The notes under the pieces: generated by a model | Told to the model about the DNA's origin: nothing | Database searches by the model: none | What the model saw: the letters and a program-made list of their open reading frames with translations, nothing else | From: Euryarchaeota archaeon UBA126 | Lineage (GTDB): Archaea; Thermoplasmatota; Poseidoniia; Poseidoniales; Thalassarchaeaceae | Length of the DNA stretch: 11,779 nucleotides | Assembly (NCBI GenBank): GCA_002497025.1 | Contig: DAMG01000038.1 | Location: 1 to 11,779 of the forward strand | Direction of reading: 5' to 3' | Program-made: the position numbers and the translations under genes | Part shown: piece after piece, positions 1-5,622 of the stretch | Numbering within the stretch: the first letter of the stretch is position 1 | Layout of the letters: each line of letters starts with the position of its first letter

Positions 1-57
1 TGCAACTATCACAACAATAAGTGCAATGAATATCCATAGAAACCAGAATTGTAACAT
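1..57 (-). CDS. N-terminus of a membrane protein, cut by the window edge
   Basis: Only the first 19 codons are visible, starting with an ATG at 57-55. They read MLQFWFLWIFIALIVVIVA, almost entirely hydrophobic, so the protein begins with a membrane helix or signal anchor. A ribosome binding site (GGTGAG, 66-61) lies 3-5 nt upstream and supports this start. The gene begins only 10 nt after the stop of the Rieske gene, so it is the fourth gene of the same leftward operon. A cytochrome b or other respiratory membrane subunit would fit next to a Rieske protein, but that is inference from position; nothing in the 19 residues identifies the family. Confidence 0.7.
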   Translation of the reverse strand, partial: MLQFWFLWIFIALIVVIVA

Positions 58-67
58 TTTCTCACCT

Positions 68-925
68 TCAATCGCAATATGTGTACCAATCGATAAAGTC
101 TGGTAGAGCTTCGATAATATCTCCTGACTTTACCCAAGGAATTAGTGGCAAACCATAGGGCGCGGGACCTCCCGTTCTACGAATTCCAACGAAGTCAAAT
201 TCCGCACCTGATGACCTATTTCTACTACGGTTTTTCTCTATAGCAGTGGGGTCAAATCTACTAGAGTGACAGATACAGAATAACTTGTTTCCACCAGCGT
301 CAACAGCGTTTGGAGTCCATTGGTCATTTGTGAAATCATTTTTCACAAGTTGCCATCCTGGGATACAACAAAGATGAGTGCAACGGGAGAAAATCAAAAT
401 CAGATTATCATGAATTGATAATGAGGCATAATCTGGATTCTCTTCTAGTTCGTAACCACTTCCAATATATTTTCCGCTCTCATTGTAGCCGTCCATAAAT
501 TGGAACCGGGGTACATTTGTGGTTGCTGCTTTTGAGACGTTTTCTTCGTGTGGGACATAAACCACGTTAACGGGCATTCCAGACCATACGCCTTGCGCCC
601 CGGACATACCGGTGCCACTGTTTGCAGCCGCATCAACAAAAGCAGAGTAATTCATAGGTTCAAGATGACGGTCACCATACCAAGCGGAATCTTCCGCACC
701 GGTAGGTACCCAGAATCTAACGGCGGAATCTCCTCCGGACGAATCGGCAGTACCCATTAGTAGTGAAGCAAACCCAATACTACCAAGGCTAGCCACAGTA
801 ATGACTCCGGCTGCAGTATTGAATGAGTGGCGCATAAACTCCCTTCGATCAATGGCAGGGTTCGAATCTTCGCGCCAGTTTTCATCGTCACTGGGAAGGG
901 GTCTTAGTCGAAATCTCCGCGCCAT
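68..925 (-). CDS. Rieske [2Fe-2S] iron-sulfur protein, Tat-exported
   Basis: This 285-residue protein has both Rieske cluster-binding boxes: C182-T-H184-L-C186-C187 and C217-I-C219-H220-S-S, followed by RFDP. By family analogy C182, H184, C217 and H220 hold the 2Fe-2S cluster, while C187 and C219 form the stabilising disulfide. The N-terminus has a basic stretch, then R27-R28-E-F-M and a hydrophobic segment at about 38-58, which is a twin-arginine signal or anchor. The folded cluster domain should therefore sit outside the membrane. Its likely role is electron transfer from quinol to a c-type cytochrome or copper protein in a bc1/b6f-like complex. The start is supported by GAGGTG at 937-932, 6 nt upstream. 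The usual Gly of CTHLGC is Cys here, and the usual CPCHGS reads CICHSS. It is the third gene of a four-gene operon. Confidence 0.93.
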   Translation of the reverse strand: MARRFRLRPLPSDDENWREDSNPAIDRREFMRHSFNTAAGVITVASLGSIGFASLLMGTADSSGGDSAVRFWVPTGAEDSAWYGDRHLEPMNYSAFVDAAANSGTGMSGAQGVWSGMPVNVVYVPHEENVSKAATTNVPRFQFMDGYNESGKYIGSGYELEENPDYASLSIHDNLILIFSRCTHLCCIPGWQLVKNDFTNDQWTPNAVDAGGNKLFCICHSSRFDPTAIEKNRSRNRSSGAEFDFVGIRRTGGPAPYGLPLIPWVKSGDIIEALPDFIDWYTYCD

Positions 926-928
926 TAT

Positions 929-1378
929 TCACACCTCGTATTGCTTCCACCCGTCCGGGTCGTTTGAAGTAATGTATTTGTTTCTTCTATGCTTGACAAT
1001 AATTACATCAGGCATTACAAATCTCAGGTAAACTATTCCCATCAAAATTACTGTGAGTAGAGTCATCGCAAGATGGAAGGATAGTCGCTGCTGATCCCAA
1101 TGGTTGTACAATCCATAAGAAAGCGTACCAGCCCAATATAGAGTCCATAGAATCCCCCACATAGCAAATATGATGACAAGCCAAGAATCACTAGATGGTG
1201 AAATACTGGCACGAATAATGGTCCCTGGTTCTGGGTCATTGAATACTCCATGGTCTACAGCTTTCTGGTAAGCATCCTCACTCAACTCAACTTCAGATAG
1301 TGCATCGCGGGCGTCCTCTACACTGACTTTCCCCGCCTTGACTTCACGCAGAAGTTTCATCACAACATCGTCTCTCAT
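929..1378 (-). CDS. Uncharacterised two-helix membrane protein of the Rieske operon
   Basis: The 149-residue product is not a family I recognise. Residues 1-50 are charged and probably helical and cytoplasmic. Two hydrophobic segments follow, about 66-90 (rich in Trp, with WGILWTLYWAG) and about 101-123, and then a basic C-terminal tail with KHRRNK at 129-134. The start is firm: the ATG at 1378-1376 overlaps the upstream stop as ATGA, and a strong ribosome binding site (AGGTGATC, about 1390-1383) precedes it. Its stop lies 3 bp before the Rieske start codon, and the Rieske ribosome binding site lies inside its 3' end, so the three genes are translationally linked. An accessory or assembly subunit of the respiratory complex is plausible but unproven. 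No heme or metal motif is visible. Confidence 0.85.
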   Translation of the reverse strand: MRDDVVMKLLREVKAGKVSVEDARDALSEVELSEDAYQKAVDHGVFNDPEPGTIIRASISPSSDSWLVIIFAMWGILWTLYWAGTLSYGLYNHWDQQRLSFHLAMTLLTVILMGIVYLRFVMPDVIIVKHRRNKYITSNDPDGWKQYEV

Positions 1379-2193
1379 AGTTGATCACCTCGACGTAGGT
1401 GTTTGATTCGTAATTTTAGCAAATTGCTTCTTCCGACGTAATGTCTAGAGAATCCATACCTTAAGAAAAATCCACAGAACACAATAACCAAGATAACTGC
1501 AGCAAATCCGAGTAATCCTAACCAATGAGCTCTAAGCTTAGCACCCATGTGGTGAAGATCTACATGAGATTCTACTGGGGCAGGAGGTTCAATCTCACCA
1601 TTTCCGCTGAAAACGGTTCTTGTATCACCTGAGTCTTCCCCTTCCTCCAACGATATTGAAAGACGATTCCATCGATCAAGTTCACTTGGAATACCATCTC
1701 CATTAACTGAGTTTCCTGCTAACCAAATGGTTACAGCCCCCGTTCCGTTTTCAGGGGCCGTCCAAGTAATCATCCAAGTCCTGTCTGGAATTTCAGCACC
1801 TGCACCTGAATGAGTTAAGCTAGTCACATCATCCTCCCAATTCTGTACTAGAGTCTCAAATCCTTCTGCACCCGCTAGTGAGCCCGAGGTTACTCTCATA
1901 GCAAAACCACCAGTGTTAGAAGTTGAATCGATATCGGGACCTCCAATTAGTTGAATGGTAAGCGGGTAAGTCGTATCTGCCGAATAATGATATGGTAGTC
2001 CATCTAATATCAAAGTCACGGAGTTGTCAGGTAATTCATTGTGGCAGGTACAACCTGCAAGAGCCACATCCCCGTCACCATTTTCATCACCACCAATTCC
2101 GTTTGAATATCCTTGTGTTGAACCGGCCAATAATATGGCTAAACAGCCCAGAACTACAAGCCGATGAAAGGTCGGTAGATGCGCACTCATCAT
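1375..2193 (-). CDS. Membrane-anchored extracytoplasmic protein with CTCH motif (Reelin/choice-of-anchor-like)
   Basis: This 272-residue protein starts with a signal peptide (hydrophobic 12-24). A Gly/Asp-rich stretch then leads to C48-T-C50-H51-N, and a long beta-rich, Gly/Thr-rich domain covers about 55-200. One transmembrane helix follows at about 224-246, with a basic cytoplasmic tail. The layout of a Gly-rich lead, a Cys-Cys-His motif and a beta sandwich resembles bacterial Reelin-like or choice-of-anchor proteins, which usually carry a CxxCH heme-type motif. Here the spacing is CxCH, one residue short. Histidines 210, 214, 215 and 223 cluster just before the membrane helix. Two adjacent ATGs are possible. 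GAGGT at 2201-2197 fits the second one (2190) better, judging by the 5-6 nt spacing elsewhere. It is the first gene of the Rieske operon and overlaps the next by 4 bp. Redox or heme function is inference. Confidence 0.82.
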   Translation of the reverse strand: MMSAHLPTFHRLVVLGCLAILLAGSTQGYSNGIGGDENGDGDVALAGCTCHNELPDNSVTLILDGLPYHYSADTTYPLTIQLIGGPDIDSTSNTGGFAMRVTSGSLAGAEGFETLVQNWEDDVTSLTHSGAGAEIPDRTWMITWTAPENGTGAVTIWLAGNSVNGDGIPSELDRWNRLSISLEEGEDSGDTRTVFSGNGEIEPPAPVESHVDLHHMGAKLRAHWLGLLGFAAVILVIVFCGFFLRYGFSRHYVGRSNLLKLRIKHLRRGDQL

Positions 2194-2250
2194 TGGACCT
2201 CTGACACCTATCTCATTCCAGCAGATTGAGGGCTATCAAGGTTTCAGTTT

Positions 2251-2278
2251 GACCCCTACGGGGTCGCTTATTTTTTTT
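2251..2278 (+). terminator. Hairpin followed by T8 in the divergent intergenic region
   Basis: A perfect 6-bp inverted repeat, GACCCC-TAC-GGGGTC (2251-2265), is followed by GCTTA and eight consecutive T (2271-2278). On the plus strand this has the form of an intrinsic terminator, yet no plus-strand gene lies upstream of it because the genes diverge here. It could instead be a symmetric protein-binding site, or the end of an antisense or small transcript. The T-run read on the minus strand is an A-rich stretch close to where a promoter is expected. The function is unresolved. Confidence 0.35.
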
Positions 2279-2279
2279 G

Positions 2280-2289
2280 GAAATATTTC
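2280..2289. promoter_or_regulatory. Palindromic TATA-like element between divergent genes
   Basis: GAAATATTTC is a perfect 10-bp palindrome with an AT core between the two divergent operons. As an archaeal TATA box it could act in both directions. Rightward it would place initiation near 2310 for the TPR gene (start codon 2343). Leftward it would place initiation near 2258 for the Rieske operon (start codon 2193 or 2190). No clear BRE is visible, so the call rests on composition and position. Confidence 0.35.
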
Positions 2290-2342
2290 GCAGCAATCTC
2301 TGACGGAGAAAACTCAAACCAAATCACCGCCTCGTCCGATTT

Positions 2343-2648
2343 ATGGCGGGTCCTGTTTGGAAGAATATCTACCGTCTGAGCGACGAGCAAATCTCCTCTC
2401 TAGATGAGGCCGAGGAAAAGATGGAAGTATTGGATATTTCTGCAGCGGAGGAGATACTTTTACGGATGTTGAAAGAACATCCGAATTGCGTGCCCGTCTT
2501 GAATAATTTAGGGCATATGTGTGGGAGGTATCTATCAGAGTTTGAAAAGGCTGTTGAATACTATGATATGGTTCTTGAGATAGAACCAGATAATGCTTGG
2601 GCGAGAGACGAAAGAAGACGATATCGTCGTTATCTTACCTACGATTGA
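2343..2648 (+). CDS. Small TPR-repeat protein
   Basis: The 101-residue product has about two tetratricopeptide-like helical pairs. Residues 34-67 contain LLRMLKEHPNCVPVLNNLG and residues 68-95 contain FEKAVEYYDMVLEIEPDNAWA, with the typical small-residue, Tyr and Pro positions of TPRs. Such proteins are usually cytoplasmic protein-protein adaptors. There is no signal peptide or enzymatic motif. No Shine-Dalgarno sequence precedes the ATG at 2343, so translation may be SD-independent. It is first in a plus-strand pair with the FtsZ-like gene, which starts 39 bp after its stop. This suggests, but does not show, that the two work together. Confidence 0.8.
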   Translation: MAGPVWKNIYRLSDEQISSLDEAEEKMEVLDISAAEEILLRMLKEHPNCVPVLNNLGHMCGRYLSEFEKAVEYYDMVLEIEPDNAWARDERRRYRRYLTYD

Positions 2649-2687
2649 CCCGCAGTTTGAAGGCGCGTCTGTTCTCCAATAGTAGAT

Positions 2688-3596
2688 ATGCACGAGGGTG
2701 CGATACTCATCGCCGGAGTCGGTGGCCTTGGATGTTCATGGGCTGTTGCAGCGCACCAACAGTGCCTAGACCTCTCCGACCTTCTGTTGATAGATGCTGA
2801 CGAAACCTCGTTTAGGGGCTCTGGTCAAGCACATTGTCTGCACCTTGATGCAGTTGGGGACGGAAGTGGTGCTGCTGCTCTCCCGAATCTTGCAGCACAT
2901 CGGCTAAGCGAGGGTCTTGGAGCAATCGAGCCTTTATTGGAAACAGCAGAATTAGTTTTCATAATGACGGGGTTAGGTGGAGGTACTGGATCAGGGGCGG
3001 CAAATGAACTAGCGCGAATTGCTCGTGCTAGGAATTGTATTGTAATGTCGGTCGCGGGTCTACCATTCGCTGAGCAACCCCTTAGAAGCGCTATAGCTAA
3101 TGCCACATTACCAGCTTTGGAAGAACAATCACATGTCTGTATACGGGTTAGTATGGAGAGACTTGCTTGGTATGCTAGAGCTAGGGATGAGGATTGGCAA
3201 TCAGGTTCTGGTTGGATTCAGGATTTGGTCGAAGGCCTTGTGACGACTTTGGCGAAGGTAGGAAAACTCAATCTCGACTTAATGGATCTTAGAACCGTTG
3301 TGGAACATCAAGGCGGTGCTACTCTAATTGTCGGAACGGGAAGTGTAGTAGATCCTTTGCAGGTTGTAGAGTTGGCTAAACGTTCTCCGTTAACCGAAGT
3401 AGATGTTTCAGGCGCAAAGGGTTGTTTGATACAAGTTGAAGGCGGTCCGGATATGACCTTGTCTCACCTGAACCAATTGAGCGAATCATTAGTCAGTTCT
3501 TTACATCCCGATTGTCAGGTAATTTTGGGTGCACGTGCAAGTGATGAAATGGTAGGTAGGTTACGATTAGTTGCTGTTGTTAGTGGCCTTTCTTGA
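2688..3596 (+). CDS. Divergent FtsZ/tubulin-family GTPase-like protein
   Basis: The 302-residue protein follows the FtsZ layout. It has an N-terminal glycine loop (GVGGLG, 10-15), the tubulin signature G97-G-G-T-G-S-G103 preceded by VFIMTGL, a T7-like loop N195-L-D-L-M-D200 followed by LRTVV, and a C-terminal FtsZ domain with KGCLIQVEGGPDMTL (244-258) and VILGARASDEM. Canonical FtsZ builds the cytokinetic ring and hydrolyses GTP between subunits. This copy is short: it ends directly after the C-terminal domain, with no tail for membrane tethers. It also lacks some usual guanine contacts: the Asn of the first glycine loop (GxGGxGxN) is missing, and the IPND-like segment reads VSMERL (154-159). 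The T7 acidic residues are kept. It may be a noncanonical FtsZ-like paralogue rather than the main division protein. No ribosome binding site is seen, and no other in-frame ATG lies between 2688 and the preceding stop at 2658. Confidence 0.83.
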   Translation: MHEGAILIAGVGGLGCSWAVAAHQQCLDLSDLLLIDADETSFRGSGQAHCLHLDAVGDGSGAAALPNLAAHRLSEGLGAIEPLLETAELVFIMTGLGGGTGSGAANELARIARARNCIVMSVAGLPFAEQPLRSAIANATLPALEEQSHVCIRVSMERLAWYARARDEDWQSGSGWIQDLVEGLVTTLAKVGKLNLDLMDLRTVVEHQGGATLIVGTGSVVDPLQVVELAKRSPLTEVDVSGAKGCLIQVEGGPDMTLSHLNQLSESLVSSLHPDCQVILGARASDEMVGRLRLVAVVSGLS

Positions 3597-3639
3597 TGCC
3601 ATTGGATGAATTATTCGAAGTATTTTGATACGCGAACTC

Positions 3640-3649
3640 GTTAAGCATC
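3640..3649 (+). promoter_or_regulatory. TATA-like box for a leaderless transcript
   Basis: GTTAAGCATC is centred about 25 bp before the ATG at 3669, the spacing expected if transcription starts at the start codon itself. No Shine-Dalgarno sequence lies upstream of that ATG, which agrees with a leaderless mRNA. An alternative AT-rich element, TATTTTGATA, lies at 3621-3630. Confidence 0.35.
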
Positions 3650-3668
3650 GCGACCTAGTCACAGTTAC

Positions 3669-3980
3669 ATGGCCCGGCAGAGCAAAGCCTCCCGCGGCAA
3701 ATTTCGTTGGTTGGGTTTACGCATAAACAATGGCCAATTATCTCGTAATTCTGCAACAGCAATGATCCAACAAATATTGACTGAAATTAATTTCAGAATG
3801 TTCGATTGCTTAGATGTTGATTCTCATACATTAGTTATCATTAGGGTAAATCTAAAAGACATAGATTTGGCTAGGGAAAGATTCGGATTAAACACTGAAA
3901 TTGAAAGTCTTACCACTTCTGGAAAGATTAGGTTGGTTAGAGACCGAATGGGCCTTTCAAAACCAGTTAGAAAGCAATGA
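3669..3980 (+). CDS. Probable RNase P protein component, Pop5/Rpp14 type
   Basis: The 103-residue basic protein has the order of elements seen in archaeal Pop5/Rpp14 RNase P subunits. A first beta strand contains FRWLGLRI (12-19), a helix covers about 25-43, and a strand with HTLVIIRVNL lies at 53-62. A helix with DIDLARERFG and the terminal strand-helix element TTSGKIRLVRDRMG follow, resembling the SGT(I/L)K signature of the family. In archaea this protein joins the RNase P RNA and other proteins to mature tRNA 5' ends, which would fit a nearby tRNA gene, although the two are not co-transcribed. Similarity is weak enough that a misassignment is possible. The likely promoter gives a leaderless mRNA. 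The last 14 bp overlap the 3' end of the opposing gene. Confidence 0.55.
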   Translation: MARQSKASRGKFRWLGLRINNGQLSRNSATAMIQQILTEINFRMFDCLDVDSHTLVIIRVNLKDIDLARERFGLNTEIESLTTSGKIRLVRDRMGLSKPVRKQ

Positions 3981-5337
3981 AAAAATCACCCACATCTTGA
4001 ATCTCATGTTTTGAGGTTACAGAAATGGCATTCAACTCACCTGTGTGTGAAAGGCCGACAACATTTACTGTTTGTTCATCGTATTGGGTTATCACCCCTC
4101 TTGATAGGATTTCGCTCAATTTAATCCAAGATTTTTGTTGCCACAGTATTTCGCTAGAATTTTCTATTGGTGGCGAAGAATCCAATATTGAAGATATTGA
4201 AGCATCGATAATTTGGAACATATCGTCCGCGTTGATATCACCGTAATAATCCTCCCAACCGGCGTAAGAAACTCCCTCTATCTCCCGTGCACCCTTGTTC
4301 AATCCGACACCAATTCTAATCCTTTCTTCTGAGGTACTAGATTCAAGAAGAATTCCACCGCATTTTTGTTGTTGAAAAATCAAATCATTTGGCCATTTCA
4401 ATTGTATGCCCAATGCTTCGCTAATAGATGCTCCAATCGAGACTTGTAATAGGCCGGGAGTCCATCGATTGATTTCATCTAATCCAACACTCCACGAGGC
4501 GATCATATCACCTTGTTTTGAATGCCAATTAGCGCCCCTTCTCCCTCTTCCATTAATCTGTTCTCCAGAGCGGATTCTTTGCCAGCCAAATTTAGGTAAT
4601 TTTCTTGCCTCATCCATAGTGGAGTTTGTCACCTCTATGTACTCCGATTCGGAACCAAAACCAGGTCGCCAGAAAGCTACGACTTCTAAGGTGTCATCTC
4701 CTACCCTTTCGATAGCCAGAGTCCGTCGCGACCAACCGTTTTTTATCCAACTTAATGAGGAGTTTTTTGGGTTTGAATCTGAATTCATTAGGAGTACAAA
4801 CAGGGTATCTTTTTCACTCTCATCATTTGCAACATGAAGTAATTTTTCCGACCAACCCAAATTTGCCTCATCAGTCATAGCGGCCTCTTCCATTGGGCCA
4901 AGCATGTTTTCTAAATTTGGAACTAGATAAGGAAGATTCCATACTACTAAATCTACATCCTTAGGTAACTTCCAATTTTCCTCCCCTACTCCTCCCTCTT
5001 TTACAGTAACATAATCCTCCACTCCCGCAACTTCTGAATTTCCTATTGTTGCCACAACTGCTAGAGGATTTACATCGAAGGCTGTTACATTCCAGCCACT
5101 TAGGGCCATTGCAATTGAAATGGCTCCAGAACCACATCCTATTTCTACCAGATTTCCAGCTTGCAACTTAATACTATTCAGACCCTGGAGCAAGAGTTCA
5201 GTATCACGTCTGGGCGGGTAGACAGTGGGGGGAACGATCAACTTGATTGAGTCACTTCCCTTAATCTTGAAATTATGCACTCTAGATTTAGCCAAAGAGG
5301 AATACTCTACCTCTCTCAATATTTCATTAGAGCTCAT
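3967..5337 (-). CDS. birA: Fusion of HemK/PrmC-like methyltransferase and biotin-protein ligase
   Basis: The 456-residue protein joins two enzymes. Residues about 1-225 form a class I SAM-dependent methyltransferase, with E65-I-G-C-G-S-G71 for SAM binding, an acidic FDVNP segment (88-92), and N134-L-P-Y137 where HemK/PrmC glutamine methyltransferases have NPPY. Residues about 235-456 form a complete biotin-protein ligase: NSTMDEA (238-244), the biotinyl-AMP loop NGRGRRG (262-268), K314-WPNDL with the catalytic Lys, KCGGILLES (325-333), GVGLN (343-347), and the C-terminal SH3-like barrel. The ligase half should attach biotin to carboxylase carrier proteins. The methyltransferase may modify release factor or another protein. 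An ATG 11 codons upstream (5370) is open, but the start at 5337 has an ideal AGGTGA ribosome binding site. There is no helix-turn-helix repressor domain. The 3' end overlaps the RNase P gene by 14 bp. Confidence 0.88.
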   Translation of the reverse strand: MSSNEILREVEYSSLAKSRVHNFKIKGSDSIKLIVPPTVYPPRRDTELLLQGLNSIKLQAGNLVEIGCGSGAISIAMALSGWNVTAFDVNPLAVVATIGNSEVAGVEDYVTVKEGGVGEENWKLPKDVDLVVWNLPYLVPNLENMLGPMEEAAMTDEANLGWSEKLLHVANDESEKDTLFVLLMNSDSNPKNSSLSWIKNGWSRRTLAIERVGDDTLEVVAFWRPGFGSESEYIEVTNSTMDEARKLPKFGWQRIRSGEQINGRGRRGANWHSKQGDMIASWSVGLDEINRWTPGLLQVSIGASISEALGIQLKWPNDLIFQQQKCGGILLESSTSEERIRIGVGLNKGAREIEGVSYAGWEDYYGDINADDMFQIIDASISSILDSSPPIENSSEILWQQKSWIKLSEILSRGVITQYDEQTVNVVGLSHTGELNAISVTSKHEIQDVGDFFIAF

Positions 5338-5342
5338 TATTT

Positions 5343-5348
5343 CACCTA
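5343..5348 (-). promoter_or_regulatory. Ribosome binding site that fixes the start at 5337
   Basis: On the minus strand TAGGTGAAATAATG places GGTG exactly 5 nt before the ATG at 5337. The same arrangement (GGTG, 5-6 nt, ATG) precedes the other well-supported starts in the window. The upstream ATG at 5370 has no such site, so the 5337 start is preferred. Confidence 0.7.
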
Positions 5349-5378
5349 AATTTCGAAAACCTTTATTCATGGGAGTCC

Positions 5379-5387
5379 ATACTTAAC
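5379..5387 (-). promoter_or_regulatory. TATA-like box for the methyltransferase-biotin ligase gene
   Basis: GTTAAGTAT on the minus strand lies about 46 bp before the start codon at 5337. Initiation about 25 bp downstream, near 5357, would leave a 20-nt leader holding the AGGTGA ribosome binding site. That also places the alternative ATG at 5370 upstream of the transcript. Confidence 0.4.
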
Positions 5388-5430
5388 TTCGCTCTCTCGG
5401 CCCCCTAGAGGGCAAACGACCCAGCCCTGC

Positions 5431-5445
5431 CTATGCTACGCATAG
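5431..5445. repeat. Perfect 6-bp inverted repeat upstream of tRNA-Lys
   Basis: CTATGC-TAC-GCATAG is a perfect palindrome with a 3-nt spacer, just upstream of the probable tRNA promoter and between two divergent transcription units. A second, imperfect palindrome, GCCCCCTAGAGGGC, lies at 5400-5413. Either could be an operator, but short repeats of this size also arise by chance. Confidence 0.3.
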
Positions 5446-5453
5446 ACCGTCAG

Positions 5454-5463
5454 TTTCTTAAAC
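5454..5463 (+). promoter_or_regulatory. TATA-like box for tRNA-Lys and possibly the rpo operon
   Basis: TTTCTTAAAC is the only AT-rich element in the otherwise GC-rich 110 bp before the tRNA. Initiation about 26 bp downstream, near 5485, would leave a 15-nt leader before the mature 5' end at 5500. No comparably good element separates the tRNA from rpoH. Confidence 0.45.
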
Positions 5464-5499
5464 ACCCCTTCGGTCGCCCGGTAGCCCAGCACTAGCCAT

Positions 5500-5573
5500 G
5501 GGCCTGTAGCTTAGTCAGGTAGAGCGCCGGGCTTTTAACCCGGTGGCCGGGGGTTCAAATCCCTCCAGGCCCG
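5500..5573 (+). tRNA. tRNA-Lys, anticodon TTT
   Basis: The full cloverleaf can be drawn. The acceptor stem GGGCCTG/CAGGCCC (5500-5506, 5566-5572) has seven Watson-Crick pairs. The D arm is at 5509-5525. The anticodon stem CCGGG/CCCGG (5527-5531, 5539-5543) encloses loop CTTTTAA with anticodon TTT at 5534-5536. The T stem GGGGG/CCCTC has one G-U pair and loop TTCAAAT. The discriminator base is G5573. CCA is not encoded, so it must be added enzymatically. There is no intron. It reads AAA and AAG lysine codons. It lies 49 bp before rpoH on the same strand. Confidence 0.97.
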
Positions 5574-5604
5574 CCTGACCAAGCCTCAGGTCCACGGTTT
5601 TCTG
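5574..5604 (+). terminator. Weak hairpin and T-run between tRNA-Lys and rpoH
   Basis: CCTGA (5574-5578) and TCAGG (5586-5590) can pair around a 7-nt loop immediately after the tRNA. TTTT follows a few bases later, in CGGTTTTCTGGGTTTT. This could partly terminate tRNA transcription or mark 3' processing. The stem is short and the T-runs are interrupted, so readthrough into rpoH is likely. Confidence 0.25.
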
Positions 5605-5622
5605 GGTTTTGGGGCGGCGCAA

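Noticed and set aside
2688..2760. ThiF/MoeB-like E1 enzyme suggested by the GVGGLG start
   Set aside because: The later GGGTGSG signature, T7 loop and FtsZ C-terminal domain place the protein in the FtsZ/tubulin superfamily; the glycine loop is its own first phosphate-binding loop.
2825..3106. 93-codon minus-strand open frame
   Set aside because: It is antisense to the FtsZ-like gene, with low-complexity Ala/Pro/Ser translation caused by the GC pattern of the real gene.
4406..4837. 143-codon plus-strand open frame
   Set aside because: It lies wholly inside the methyltransferase-biotin ligase gene on the other strand, has no ribosome binding site, and its translation shows no domain; it is a shadow frame.
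5338..5370. Upstream ATG extension (11 codons) of the methyltransferase-biotin ligase gene
   Set aside because: There is no ribosome binding site before 5370, a strong AGGTGA precedes 5337, and the likely transcript start lies downstream of 5370.
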